This document shows positions 1-11,186 of a stretch of DNA of 64,000 bases, piece by piece. The notes beneath the pieces are model-generated. The model was not told where the DNA came from and did not search any database. It worked only from the letters and a program-made list of their open reading frames with translations. This DNA comes from Rhodanobacter glycinis (GTDB lineage: Bacteria > Pseudomonadota > Gammaproteobacteria > Xanthomonadales > Rhodanobacteraceae). The position numbers were made by a program, and so were the translations under genes. The DNA is taken from NCBI RefSeq assembly GCF_900114325.1, contig NZ_FOSR01000004.1, positions 159,550-223,549 on the forward strand, read 5' to 3'. Numbering within the stretch: the first letter of the stretch is position 1; every line of letters begins with the position of its first letter.

Positions 1-829
1 ACAAGCCCAGCAGCAGGCCCTTGAACGGCTCGATATGCGATTCCAGGTCGTGCCGGTATTCCGAATCGGCCAGCAGCACGCCGGCGAGGAAGGCTCCCAG
101 CGTCACCGACACGCCGGTCAACTCCATCAGCAATGCCACGCCGGTCACCACCAGCAGCGCGGTGGCGGTGGAGACTTCCAGTGAGTCGGCTTTCGCCACG
201 AAACGGAACACCGGGCGCAGCAGATAGCGGCCTCCCACCATCACCGCCACGATCACACCGATGGTGCGCAGCGCCCCCACCAGATCAAAACCGTGATGCG
301 TCGACGGGCCACCGGCCAGCAGCGGCACCGCGGCAATCAGCGGGATTGCCGCCAGATCCTGGAACAGCAGGATCGCGAACGCCTGCCGCCCATAGGCCGA
401 GCCGGTCTCCTTGCGTTCGCCGAGGATCTGCAAGCCGAACGCAGTGGACGACAACGCCAGGCTGCCGCCGACGATCGCCGCCGTGCGCACAGGCAACCCG
501 AACAGCGCCCAGGCGATCACGCCGATCACCACGCTGCTGGCCAGCACCTGCAGCAGGCCGGTACCGAACACCGAGCGCCGCATCACCCACAGTCGTTGCG
601 GCGACAGCTCCAGGCCGATCACGAACAGCATCAGCACGATGCCGAACTCGGAAATCGTGGCGATGCCATCCACGTTGCCGACCAATCGCAGCACCGACGG
701 CCCGATCACCACGCCCGCCAGCAGATAGCCCAGCACCGAGCCCAACCGGAAACGCTTGGTCAACGGCACCGCGATCACGGCTGCCAGCAGCAGCACGACG
801 GCCGTCTCAAGGAAATGATGACTGTCCAT
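1..829 (-). CDS. KefB/KefC-type monovalent cation:proton antiporter (partial, runs off left edge)
   Basis: N-terminal 276 residues of a CPA2-family cation:proton antiporter, an inner-membrane exchanger that moves K+ or Na+ against H+. Reading leftward from ATG at 829 gives an almost unbroken series of hydrophobic helices. LGYLLAGVVIGPS lies at residues 33-45. Near the window edge come LGAFLAGVLLADSEY and then IEPFKGLLLGL, segments conserved in KefB, KefC and relatives. The C-terminal half, where Kef proteins carry a RCK/TrkA-N nucleotide-binding domain, lies outside the window, so glutathione-gated Kef cannot be told from ungated RosB/YbaL types. It is divergent from the cyclotransferase gene, with 96 bp between the two start codons. 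The family call is firm; the subtype is open. Confidence 0.88.
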   Translation of the reverse strand, partial: MDSHHFLETAVVLLLAAVIAVPLTKRFRLGSVLGYLLAGVVIGPSVLRLVGNVDGIATISEFGIVLMLFVIGLELSPQRLWVMRRSVFGTGLLQVLASSVVIGVIAWALFGLPVRTAAIVGGSLALSSTAFGLQILGERKETGSAYGRQAFAILLFQDLAAIPLIAAVPLLAGGPSTHHGFDLVGALRTIGVIVAVMVGGRYLLRPVFRFVAKADSLEVSTATALLVVTGVALLMELTGVSVTLGAFLAGVLLADSEYRHDLESHIEPFKGLLLGL

Positions 830-925
830 GGGCACACGCCTTGTCGGGGATGGCCCGATTATTCCACGCGCGGCCGGCATAAAGGGCCCTCACATCCGAG
901 CCCGGGACGTGGGATCATCCGAACC

Positions 926-1717
926 ATGAAACGTCTCATCTTCTGCGTTGCCGCACTCGCCCTGTCCTGCCTCGCCCTTCCGGCCTGCGCCGCCGGTGAC
1001 GGCATCCCGGTCTACGGCTACTCCGTGGTGCATGCCTATCCGCACGACACGGGTGCCTATACCGAAGGCCTGTTCTATCTGGACGGCTATCTGTACGAGA
1101 GCACCGGCCAGGTCGGCCAGTCCTCGGTGCGCAAGGTCGACCTGCACAGCGGCAAGGTGCTGCAGCAGACCAGCACGCCCTGGCCCGACTACGGCGAAGG
1201 CATCGTGGCGTGGAAGGACAAGCTGATCCAGCTCACCTGGCGCAGCCACCAGGGCTTCATCTACGACCTGGCCACGCTCAAGCCGCAGGCGCGCTTCCCC
1301 TATCCCGGCGAAGGCTGGGCGCTGACCACCGACGGCAAACAGTTGTACATGAGCGACGGCACGCCAACGATCCGCATACTCGATCCGGACACGCTGAAGC
1401 AGGTCGGCAAGATCGACGTCACCGCCGATGGCAAGCCGCTGGAATACATCAACGAACTGGAATGGGTGAAGGGCCAGATCTTCGCCAACGTGTGGCTGAC
1501 CCACCGCATCGCGCGGATCGATCCGACCAGCGGCAAGGTGGTGGGCTGGATCGACCTCGGCGGCCTGGTGCCCAAGCCCGAGACCCTCGCCGACCCGGTC
1601 AACGACGTGCTCAACGGCATCGCCTACGACGCCAGGCATGATCGCCTCTACGTCACCGGCAAATGCTGGCCGAAGCTTTACCAGATCCGCCTGACCGGGC
1701 CGAAGCGGAAACACTGA
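926..1717 (+). CDS. Glutaminyl-peptide cyclotransferase (plant/bacterial type)
   Basis: Predicted periplasmic enzyme that cyclises N-terminal glutamine of peptides or proteins to pyroglutamate, releasing ammonia. The start at 926 gives a classic signal peptide: MKR, a hydrophobic core, then cleavage near CAA-GDG at about residue 23. The in-frame extension upstream to 293 is antisense to the antiporter gene and is discarded. The mature chain is of the beta-propeller class. Conserved pieces are YTEGLF (45-50), YGEGI (89-93), EGWALTTDG (129-137) and NELEW (176-180); the acidic residues in these segments line the active-site pocket in this family. At 263 aa it is full length. A Xanthomonas homologue of this family has been studied structurally. 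It stands alone, with no obvious operon partner. Confidence 0.9.
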   Translation: MKRLIFCVAALALSCLALPACAAGDGIPVYGYSVVHAYPHDTGAYTEGLFYLDGYLYESTGQVGQSSVRKVDLHSGKVLQQTSTPWPDYGEGIVAWKDKLIQLTWRSHQGFIYDLATLKPQARFPYPGEGWALTTDGKQLYMSDGTPTIRILDPDTLKQVGKIDVTADGKPLEYINELEWVKGQIFANVWLTHRIARIDPTSGKVVGWIDLGGLVPKPETLADPVNDVLNGIAYDARHDRLYVTGKCWPKLYQIRLTGPKRKH

Positions 1718-1893
1718 TCTCGCCCACGCTCGCCGGCCGAAAAGCGGGCAGCCTGGTGCAGCAGCAAGCGTTTACTCCCGCATGACGGGAAAACTCGCCG
1801 CCCTGCGACCTGAAGACGCCTCCGTCCGCTTGCCGGAAAGGCGAGTCGCTGGGTAACGGCACGGCTCCATGCGCACGGTCTCGATTGCCGCGC

Positions 1894-2598
1894 TCAATCC
1901 ACCACTTGGTTTTCCAGTCGCGCCATCACCGCGTCGGTGACGCGCGCGCAGCGCTCGCCCATGAACGGGAAGGCTTCGCTCATGCTGGCGGCAAGCGAGC
2001 CCTGCAACGAGCTGCGCAGCAGGCGCCGTGCCCGATACAGGCGCGTCTTCACCGTTTCCGGCTTGATCTCCAGCGCGACCGCGGTTTCCTCCACGGTGCA
2101 CTCTTCGACTTCGCGCATCATGTAGACCGTGCGAAATGCGTCGGGCAAGGTGTCGATCGCGTCTTCAAGCAAATGGCGAACCTGCGCACGGGCGGCGGAC
2201 ACAGCGGGGTCCTCGCTGCCAAAACGGGAAGGAAACCGGATGACCTGATGGGTATCGTCCGGCGCGGCATCGACCTGCTCCAGATCGACCATGGTGTGTC
2301 GTTTGCGCAGGCGACCGCGCGCCTCGTTCAGCACGATGCTGGTCAGCCAGGTCAGCAGGGTCGAATCGCCACGAAACATGTCGAGTTTGCTGTAAGCGCG
2401 CATATACGATTCCTGCAACACGTCTTCCGCTTCCGAGTCTTCGCCGATCACGCTGCGCGCGATGCGGAACAAGCGCTGGTTGCAGCGTTGCATGATGTGG
2501 CGGAAGGCTTCGCGCTGGCCACCACGAACCAGTTCGACCAGGGCGTTGTCGTCCAACGCCGCGTAATCGACAGACGCTGCATGGGCATGTGCTGACAT
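1894..2598 (-). CDS. ECF-type RNA polymerase sigma factor
   Basis: Sigma-70 family factor of the extracytoplasmic-function class, 234 aa. Region 2 (about residues 20-100) includes AEDVLQESYMRAY and TWLTSIVLNEARGRLRK. Region 4 (about 140-195) includes DTLPDAFRTVYMMREVEECT and a helix-turn-helix ending in VKTRLYRARRLLR. The start at 2598 is chosen because AAGGAG sits just upstream of this ATG; the in-frame extension to 2664 lacks such a site. A tail of about 35 residues (MSEAFPFMGERCARVTDAVM and on) follows region 4, a little longer than a minimal ECF factor. No anti-sigma gene lies beside it. The exported 216-aa protein is divergently transcribed 354 bp away and may be a target, which is inference. 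Confidence 0.92.
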   Translation of the reverse strand: MSAHAHAASVDYAALDDNALVELVRGGQREAFRHIMQRCNQRLFRIARSVIGEDSEAEDVLQESYMRAYSKLDMFRGDSTLLTWLTSIVLNEARGRLRKRHTMVDLEQVDAAPDDTHQVIRFPSRFGSEDPAVSAARAQVRHLLEDAIDTLPDAFRTVYMMREVEECTVEETAVALEIKPETVKTRLYRARRLLRSSLQGSLAASMSEAFPFMGERCARVTDAVMARLENQVVD

Positions 2599-2952
2599 GA
2601 TTTCTCCTTGTACACCCCATCTGATGCGCTGACACGGGCCAAGGTTCCCGTTTGCCCGATTCACCTGCTAGCCACGACAGGTGCGCGCGACACAGGCCGG
2701 CGCTCTCCGCCGGCAGCAGCCAGCGGCGCTGGCCATCCCACCTACGGGAACCTGTGCGGCATGTGCTGCATCCCATGCACGCGCGGCAAGAGGCCCTGGC
2801 AGAGCGAACGCCTCGACGGCTTCCTGGCGACAGCGGTCTGGTGTCTTGCAGACGACTGGCGTCGAACCAGGGCCTCCCGCACACATGTACGCATCCGGTG
2901 GTGCGATCTGCCACCAAGGATACGTCGCACTTTCGCCCAAAGGAGATTCGAC
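2599..2952. other. Intergenic region between divergent sigma factor and exported protein
   Basis: 354 bp without a convincing gene. The open frames crossing it have no ribosome site and no recognisable motif. It must hold the promoters of both divergent genes. A good Shine-Dalgarno sequence (AAAGGAGA, 2938-2945) precedes the gene at 2953. I could not identify a reliable -35/-10 pair or a known RNA element here. Confidence 0.5.
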
Positions 2953-3603
2953 ATGATGAACATGCGGAAAAACGTACTGGTAGCCGCACTGACGGTGGCC
3001 GGCCTGGCGTTTGTCGGCGTCACCGCGGCCGCCGAAGCACCGGCCGCCGCGCCGATGACGCAGATGAATGCGTCGGCCATGAACTGGTTCGGCGGCGTGA
3101 CCTACAGCGGCGCGCCTGCACTGACTGTCACGGCGGCGCTGGTCAAGGCCGGCGGTGGGGCGCATGACTTCAGCTTCTCCAAGGCGCTGGTGTCGATGCT
3201 GGGCGAAAAAACCGTCAATGCCGAGGTCGCCAAGCTCACCAAGCAGTACGGCGAAAAAGATGCCACCAACTTCATCAACGGCATGACCTTCGCCGTCAAC
3301 GACGGCCTGAAGCGCGCCACCGAAGCCGGCGTCAAGCTGCCGGCCGCACCGGCCCACCTGAAGGGCGTCAAGCTGGCGCAGACCCTGGTGACGGCAGGAA
3401 CCACGCCCGATGGCACCTGGTGGTCCGGCTACCTGTTCGACAAGGCCTTGTCGCATGACCTCCACGTCAAGGTGATGCAGGACATCGACGCCAAATTCGG
3501 TCACGGCGCCGACGAAAATACCCACAAGATCCTCAACCAGGCGATGTACGACGTGGCCCAGGCACTGAAGGTGAAGGGTGTGAAGCTGGCCTCGCTGCAC
3601 TGA
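2953..3603 (+). CDS. Exported protein of unknown function
   Basis: 216-aa protein with an N-terminal signal peptide: MMNMRKN, a hydrophobic stretch, then AAAEAPAAA around residues 24-32, with cleavage likely after TAA or AAA. The mature part is soluble, rich in Lys and Ala, with no cysteine and no membrane segment. Visible landmarks are NWFGGVTYSGAP (about 40-51) and GTTPDGTWWSGYLFDKALSH in the C-terminal third. I do not recognise the family. AGGAG at 2941-2945 fixes the start at 2953; a second ATG follows immediately. The upstream extension to 2608 runs through the promoter region. It is divergent from the ECF sigma factor, so it may belong to its regulon. Periplasmic location is likely; function unknown. 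Confidence 0.78.
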   Translation: MMNMRKNVLVAALTVAGLAFVGVTAAAEAPAAAPMTQMNASAMNWFGGVTYSGAPALTVTAALVKAGGGAHDFSFSKALVSMLGEKTVNAEVAKLTKQYGEKDATNFINGMTFAVNDGLKRATEAGVKLPAAPAHLKGVKLAQTLVTAGTTPDGTWWSGYLFDKALSHDLHVKVMQDIDAKFGHGADENTHKILNQAMYDVAQALKVKGVKLASLH

Positions 3604-3712
3604 GGCCCGCGACGCGTCGAATCGGCCGAAGGTGACCGGAGCGCCGGCGGCCACACTGCACATGCAGTGCGACATGACATGACCGTGCAGGGACTCCGAA
3701 TCCGTTTCGGAG

Positions 3713-3745
3713 ATTGCGGCGCCGCGCCCCATGCGGCGCCGCAAT
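3713..3745. repeat. Perfect 13-bp inverted repeat between convergent genes
   Basis: Arms at 3713-3725 and 3733-3745, each reading ATTGCGGCGCCGC or its complement, with a 7-nt loop. It lies between the 3' ends of the exported-protein gene (+) and pyrC (-), the usual place for a bidirectional transcription stop. There is no T-run on either side, so it is not a canonical intrinsic terminator. Confidence 0.5.
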
Positions 3746-3874
3746 GCTGTCGGGGGAAGTGAAAACGCGGAACGACGCGACAAGCGCAAAGTTCAGGCCC
3801 GGCCGCCAGCCGCCTTCACCAAGAACCACGCGTTTCCGTGCGAGCGCAGGCCTTGCCCGATCAAACCCGCGCGA

Positions 3875-4918
3875 TCACGCCTCGACCAGCGACCACGCGA
3901 CCGACTCGCCCGCGCGCAGTGGCTTGCAAGTGGCACCAGCCAGCGGATAATCCTCCGGCACCGTCCACGGCGTGCGTTCGAGCACGATGCGCTCCGCGTT
4001 GCGCGGCAGGCGATAGAAGTCCGGGCCGTGGAAGCTGGCGAACGCTTCGAGTTGGTCCAGCCGGCCCGCCTGCTCGAACGCCTCGGCGTACAGCTCGATC
4101 GCCGCATGCGCGGTGTAGACCCCGGCGCAACCGCAATCGGATTCCTTGGCGGCGCGAATATGCGGCGCGCTGTCCGTGCCGAGGAAGAAATGCGTGTCGC
4201 CGCTGGTCGCTGCCTGCAACAGGGCCGCACGATGCGTCTCGCGCTTGAGGATGGGCGCGCAATAATTGTGCGGGCGGATGCCGCCCACGAACAGCGCATT
4301 GCGATTCAGCAACAGGTGATGCGCGGTGATCGTGGCGCCCACGTTGGCCGGCGCATTGCGGACGAAGTCCACCGCGTCACTGGTGGTGATGTGCTCCAGC
4401 ACCATGCGCAAGGCCGGGAAGCGCTCGCGCAGCGGCATCAGATGGCGTTCGATGAAAACCCGCTCGCGATCGAAGATATCGATCTCCGCGTCGGTGACCT
4501 CGCCATGCAGCAGCAATGGCAACCCGTGTTTCTCCATGGCCTCCAGCACATGATGCACCCGCGACAATTCACGCACCCCGGAGTCGGAGTTGGTGGTGGC
4601 GCCGGCCGGGTAGTACTTCACCGCGAAGACGCTGTCGCTCGCCTTGGCGCGGGCGATTTCCTCGGGCGACGTATTCTCGGTGAGATACAGTGTCATCAGC
4701 GGCTGGAAGTTCGAACCCGCCGGCAGGCAGGCCAGGATGCGGCGACGATAATCCTCCGCCTGCGCCACCGTGGTCACCGGCGGCTTCAGGTTGGGCATCA
4801 CGATGGCGCGCGCGAACTGCCTCGCACTGTGGCCAACCACCGAAGCCAATGCCTCGCCATCACGAAGATGCAGGTGCCAGTCGTCGGGGCGGGTGATTTC
4901 AAGGCGCGTGGGGGTCAT
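3875..4918 (-). CDS. pyrC: Dihydroorotase
   Basis: Catalyses reversible cyclisation of N-carbamoyl-aspartate to dihydroorotate, the third step of pyrimidine synthesis, in the cytoplasm. It is 347 aa, close to E. coli PyrC. Metal-site features are all visible: HLHL at residues 15-18, the lysine in [10 protein letters not shown] that becomes carboxylated, LLLHGEV, LEHITT, and the catalytic aspartate in LGTDSAPH. The substrate-binding segment [10 protein letters not shown] is present near residue 42. The start at 4918 (MTPTRLE) is preferred over an extension to 5029 because family proteins begin here and the extension has no motif. The gene is monocistronic and converges with the exported-protein gene. 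Confidence 0.97.
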   Translation of the reverse strand: MTPTRLEITRPDDWHLHLRDGEALASVVGHSARQFARAIVMPNLKPPVTTVAQAEDYRRRILACLPAGSNFQPLMTLYLTENTSPEEIARAKASDSVFAVKYYPAGATTNSDSGVRELSRVHHVLEAMEKHGLPLLLHGEVTDAEIDIFDRERVFIERHLMPLRERFPALRMVLEHITTSDAVDFVRNAPANVGATITAHHLLLNRNALFVGGIRPHNYCAPILKRETHRAALLQAATSGDTHFFLGTDSAPHIRAAKESDCGCAGVYTAHAAIELYAEAFEQAGRLDQLEAFASFHGPDFYRLPRNAERIVLERTPWTVPEDYPLAGATCKPLRAGESVAWSLVEA

Positions 4919-5227
4919 GGTTGGCAGGCTCGTTGCGATCAGATGCGCCAATGATATCGCGCGAGCGCATTTCGATCGTTCAGCGTGATGGGGTGCCATC
5001 ACCCGCAGGGTTTTCGCTCTCCGCAACAAAACGAAAGCCCTTGCCTGTGCCAGGCGCGAGATGCCTGCCCATGCCCGCCATTACTGCAGAAAGCGGACCT
5101 GTCCCCGATAGCTGACAGCTCACGATGTAACCCATCCGCACGTGCGACGAAGAACAACCAGCGGCCGTGCGATGACCATCGGCCGCTGTCGACGGCCACC
5201 ACTTCGCACCCACACGAGGATTCCGAC
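4919..5227. other. Intergenic region between pyrC and the AhpD-like gene
   Basis: 309 bp between divergent genes. Frames that cross it lack motifs and ribosome sites. I see no repeat, RNA element or clear operator. It should carry the promoters for pyrC (leftward) and for the AhpD-like/DoxX pair (rightward). Confidence 0.45.
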
Positions 5228-5533
5228 ATGTTTGACATGAAGCATCTGAGCCGCCTGAAAAAACTCGACGAAAATGCCCCTGCCTCTATGAAGGCCTTCT
5301 GGGCCTTCGACAAGGCTGCCTTCGCAGAGGGCGCCCTCGACGTCCGCCAGAAACAGCTGATCGCCGTGGCCGTGGCGCTGACCACGCAGTGCCCGTATTG
5401 CATTGAAATCCACACCAAGGCGGCGCGTGATGCGGGAGCCGACGATGCGCAACTGAGCGAGACCGCCGTGGTTGCCGCTGCGATTCGCGCCGGTGGCGCC
5501 ATCACCCATGCCACCCATCTGTTGCACGACTGA
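5228..5533 (+). CDS. AhpD-like carboxymuconolactone decarboxylase family protein
   Basis: 101-aa all-helical protein of the AhpD/CMD superfamily. The redox motif CPYC is at residues 55-58, followed by EIHTKAARDAGA with a conserved histidine at 62. This is the typical EX(n)CXXCXXXH arrangement of alkylhydroperoxidase-type disulfide reductases. Many small members are annotated peroxidase-like without a proven substrate. The start at 5228 follows a purine-rich site (ACGAGGA). The next gene, DoxX-like, starts 69 bp downstream on the same strand, so the two are probably cotranscribed. This suggests a role in thiol or peroxide stress with a membrane redox partner. The superfamily is certain, the substrate unknown. 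Confidence 0.88.
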   Translation: MFDMKHLSRLKKLDENAPASMKAFWAFDKAAFAEGALDVRQKQLIAVAVALTTQCPYCIEIHTKAARDAGADDAQLSETAVVAAAIRAGGAITHATHLLHD

Positions 5534-5602
5534 CCTCCGCAGCGGCGGCGAGCCCGGTCCGCCGTCGCAACCTGCGCCATCGAACATCCCACACGAACGC
5601 GG

Positions 5603-6112
5603 ATGCACGCCATGACTGTTCCGTCACCCGAACCCTCGATGCCTCATCGTTTTGCCCGCTGGGCACCGATTCCAATACGCCTGATCGTGGGCTACGGATT
5701 CATGGAACACGGCTTTGCCAAACTCGGCCGCGGCGCTGGCGCTTTCGCCGCCATCCTGCATTCCATCGGCGTGCCGTTGCCCCATTTGATGGCATGGATG
5801 ACCATCCTGACGGAAGTGTTCGGCGGCCTGGCCATCCTGTTGGGCGCCTTCGTGACTCTCGCAACAGTACCGATGGCCATCGTGCTGCTGGTCGCCATCT
5901 TCACCGTACATCTGCCCTACGGCTTCAGCTCGATCAAGTTGATGAGCGTCACGGCCGCGGGTGCCCATTTCGGGCAACCAGGATATGAATGCGACCTGCT
6001 CTATCTGGCCGGCCTGGCCGCGCTTGTATTGGGTGGCGCGGGACCATGGGCACTGGATAATCTGCTGCTCCGACGCAAGGGAAAGCACTCATTGACCGCA
6101 AACGACCGCTGA
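5603..6112 (+). CDS. DoxX family membrane protein
   Basis: 169-aa inner-membrane protein with four predicted hydrophobic segments. The first contains PIRLIVGYGFMEHGFAKLGRG, the hallmark DoxX N-terminus; later segments include LTEVFGGLAILLGAFV and LLYLAGLAALVLGG. DoxX proteins are small quinone- or redox-associated membrane proteins of mostly unknown biochemical role. Two in-frame starts exist, 5603 and 5612; the difference is three residues and cannot be settled. It lies directly downstream of the AhpD-like gene and likely shares its transcript. Similarity to DoxD of thiosulfate:quinone oxidoreductase is only at superfamily level and should not be read as that function. Confidence 0.88.
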   Translation: MHAMTVPSPEPSMPHRFARWAPIPIRLIVGYGFMEHGFAKLGRGAGAFAAILHSIGVPLPHLMAWMTILTEVFGGLAILLGAFVTLATVPMAIVLLVAIFTVHLPYGFSSIKLMSVTAAGAHFGQPGYECDLLYLAGLAALVLGGAGPWALDNLLLRRKGKHSLTANDR

Positions 6113-6133
6113 AGCCTGCCCGGGACAACGGCA

Positions 6134-8846
<2,713 letters not shown>

Positions 8847-9228
8847 TCTCCTGGCGCGTTGATCGATGCCGGCCGCAAACCTCGTTGATCACGGCCATTC
8901 ATCGCAGCAACCTGCCGCGCATCCTTACGGCGGCGGGCGCGCTTGCGTAGCCGCGGGTTGCGCAAGGCGGTCCAGCCGCCGTGGGCGGGATGCAAACCCT
9001 TGCAGGAGAGCCTTCAGGCAATGAGTGACTGATCCGGGCGGTATCCATCGCCTCATCCGATCCGATCTCGGGAAGCCTTCAAATGGACGTCTATCCGGCT
9101 CTCCGGAAGGCTTCCGCGGCACTGGCAGCACTTCGACAACCTCTCCCATGCGCCCGCGCATGTTCGCCGGACTGGACGAACGCGCCGCCAAGCGGCAGGC
9201 TGTAGAGCTTTCCCCGTCAGGATCGTCG
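8847..9228. other. Intergenic region upstream of glk
   Basis: 382 bp between the S53 peptidase and glucokinase. It contains a 10-bp inverted repeat (9071-9080 with 9106-9115, GGAAGCCTTC/GAAGGCTTCC) separated by 25 nt, roughly 115-160 bp ahead of the glk start. This could be a leader hairpin or an operator. A weak alternative start for glk exists at 9160. No small gene with a ribosome site is evident. Confidence 0.4.
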
Positions 9229-10248
9229 ATGAGTTCCCCGAACGCCGCCCCCACCCTGCTTGCCGACCTGGGCGGCACCAACGTCCGCTTCGCACTGGCC
9301 GATACCGGCCGGGTGGATCCCCTGCTGATGGACAGCGTGCGACGTTACCGCGTGCGGGATTTCGACACGCTCGCCGACGCGATCCAGCAATATTTCGCCG
9401 ACACCGGCCACACCGCGCGCCGCGCCACCATTGCCGCCGCCGGCCGCATCGCCGATGGCGAGACGGTGCAGATCACCAACAACCCCTGGGCAGTGGTCGC
9501 GCATGCGCTGCAAGCCAAGCTGGGGCTGGACTCGGTATCGCTGGTCAACGACTTCGCCGCGCAGGGCATGGCGGTGCCGCTGTTGAGTGCGCCGTACCTG
9601 GCATCGGTCGGCTCGCAGTCGTTGCCGCAACTGAATGGCAACCCCACGCAGACCTACGTGGTGATGGGCCCGGGTACCGGCCTTGGCGTGGCCGGCCTGT
9701 TGCTGCGCGACGGCCGCTGGACCGTGCTGGAAACCGAAGGCGGCCACGCCGGCTTCGCCGCGCACACCAGCGAAGACGTGGAGATCCTGCATCGCCTCAA
9801 CGCGCGCTTCGGCCGCGTGTCCAACGAACGCATGATCTGCGGCAACGGCCTGGTGAACCTCTACTTGGCACTGGCCGACATCGCAGGACAGCCGCCCGAG
9901 GAATATTCGCCCGAAGACATCACCTCGCACGCAGTGGACGGCAGCGACCCGTTGTGCGTGCGCACGGTGGAAACGCTGGCCGGCATCTTCGGCAGCGTGG
10001 CCGGCGACCTGGTGCTGAGCCTGGGTGGCTGGAACGGCGTCTACCTCACCGGCGGCGTACTGCCAATCCTGTTGCCGTGGTTGCGCCATGGCGGCTTCCG
10101 CCAACGCTTCGAGGCCAAGGGCCGCTTCCGCGAGACGATGGAACAGGTGCCCACGGTCGCGGTCATCCATCCGGAACCCGGCCTGCTCGGCGCCGCCGCC
10201 CTGGCCCGCGTACAAGCCGGCCAGCCCTTGCTGCCCCCGCGCGGCTGA
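9229..10248 (+). CDS. glk: Glucokinase
   Basis: ATP-dependent phosphorylation of glucose to glucose 6-phosphate in the cytoplasm. 339 aa, of the E. coli Glk type (PF02685) rather than the ROK type, since the ROK cysteine-rich zinc motif is absent. The N-terminal phosphate loop is TLLADLGGTNVRFALA, the second nucleotide segment VMGPGTGLGVAGLL, and the sugar-binding part LVNDFAAQGMAVP plus the Glu/His in ETEGGHAGFA. The start at 9229 has AGGA eight bases upstream and matches the family; longer frames back to 9025 are not supported. The neighbouring HAD phosphatase is 217 bp downstream, beyond a palindromic repeat, and is probably transcribed separately. Confidence 0.96.
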   Translation: MSSPNAAPTLLADLGGTNVRFALADTGRVDPLLMDSVRRYRVRDFDTLADAIQQYFADTGHTARRATIAAAGRIADGETVQITNNPWAVVAHALQAKLGLDSVSLVNDFAAQGMAVPLLSAPYLASVGSQSLPQLNGNPTQTYVVMGPGTGLGVAGLLLRDGRWTVLETEGGHAGFAAHTSEDVEILHRLNARFGRVSNERMICGNGLVNLYLALADIAGQPPEEYSPEDITSHAVDGSDPLCVRTVETLAGIFGSVAGDLVLSLGGWNGVYLTGGVLPILLPWLRHGGFRQRFEAKGRFRETMEQVPTVAVIHPEPGLLGAAALARVQAGQPLLPPRG

Positions 10249-10276
10249 GCGTTCAGAACCCGAAGCGATCGAGTCG

Positions 10277-10351
10277 AGCCCGCTCGCGGGCGATGCTCCT
10301 GCCCTGGCGCTCATCGGGCGGAAAATCAGGAGCATCGCCCGCGAGCGGGCT
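10277..10351. repeat. Palindromic REP-like element (variant)
   Basis: Two perfectly complementary 24-nt arms, 10277-10300 and 10328-10351, separated by 27 nt. Each arm contains AGCCCGCTCGCGGGCGATGC or its complement, itself partly self-complementary. It lies between glk and the HAD gene. The arm sequence differs from the three GTAG elements elsewhere in the window but shares their twin-arm architecture and ends in the same AGGAG(C) word. Confidence 0.8.
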
Positions 10352-10465
10352 CCTGCAGCGGGCCATGGCAACACGTGAGGGTGGATTTTCACAGGCACTG
10401 AGCGCTCGCGCGTCGCTCACGGGTGCACGCGCATACTCACGTCCGCCCCATCCCAGGAGATCCGC

Positions 10466-11143
10466 ATGTCCCGCACCGCCCTGCTGTTCGACCTCGACGG
10501 TACCCTGATCGACAGCGTCTACCAGCACGTGCTGGCGTGGAAGGAAGCGCTGGACGCGGAAGGCGTGGAACTGTCGGTGTGGCGCATCCATCGCAAGGTG
10601 GGCATGAGCGGTGGCCTGTTCACCCACATCCTGTTGCGCGAGACCGGGCTGGAGATCACCGAGGAGCGGCTGGAGCGCCTTCGCATCCGCCACGCCGAGG
10701 CGTTCAACCGCTACCACGCGCAGCATGCGGTGCGCGCGTTGCCCGGCGCGCGCGAATTGCTGGCGCACCTCACCGCCCAGCGCATGCCGTGGGCCATCGC
10801 CACCAGCGGCCGCATGGAAACCGCTGCACACAATCTCGCGGCGCTCGGTGTGGACCCCGAAAAGGTGCCGGTGGTGACACGCGACATGGTCCGCCACGCC
10901 AAACCCGATCCCGACCTGTTCATTGCCGCCGCCGACCGGCTCGGCGTGGACATCCAGCACTCGCTGGTGATCGGCGACAGCGTCTGGGACATGCTGGCCG
11001 CGCAGCGAGCCCGCACACTCGGCGTCGGCCTGCTTTCCGGCGGCTATGGCCAGGACGAACTGGAACGCGCCGGTGCGTTCCGCGTGTATGAAGATCCGGC
11101 GGATTTGCTGCGGCATATCGACGAGATCGTGGCGCGCGAGTGA
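10466..11143 (+). CDS. HAD-superfamily phosphatase (phosphoglycolate phosphatase/beta-phosphoglucomutase-like)
   Basis: 225-aa HAD hydrolase, subclass IA. Motif I is LLFDLDGTLIDSV (7-19) with the nucleophile Asp, motif II is the Ser/Thr in AIATSGR (about 110-116), motif III the Lys in HAKPDPDLF, and motif IV IGDSVWDM near 172-179. A cap domain of about 65 residues lies between motifs I and II. The substrate cannot be read from the sequence; relatives act on phosphoglycolate, sugar phosphates or phosphoserine-like compounds. The start at 10466 follows AGGAG. The gene converges on the SNF2 helicase gene 43 bp away. The association with glk may reflect sugar-phosphate housekeeping, but this is speculation. 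Confidence 0.88.
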   Translation: MSRTALLFDLDGTLIDSVYQHVLAWKEALDAEGVELSVWRIHRKVGMSGGLFTHILLRETGLEITEERLERLRIRHAEAFNRYHAQHAVRALPGARELLAHLTAQRMPWAIATSGRMETAAHNLAALGVDPEKVPVVTRDMVRHAKPDPDLFIAAADRLGVDIQHSLVIGDSVWDMLAAQRARTLGVGLLSGGYGQDELERAGAFRVYEDPADLLRHIDEIVARE

Positions 11144-11186
11144 GATGGTGCATCACCAGCGCCCTCTCCACATCACATGATCCCGA

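Noticed and set aside
5228-6112. Thiosulfate:quinone oxidoreductase (DoxD/DoxA)
   Set aside because: The DoxX-like protein shares only superfamily features, and its partner is AhpD-like. Thiosulfate oxidation here is better explained by TsdA at 47 kb.
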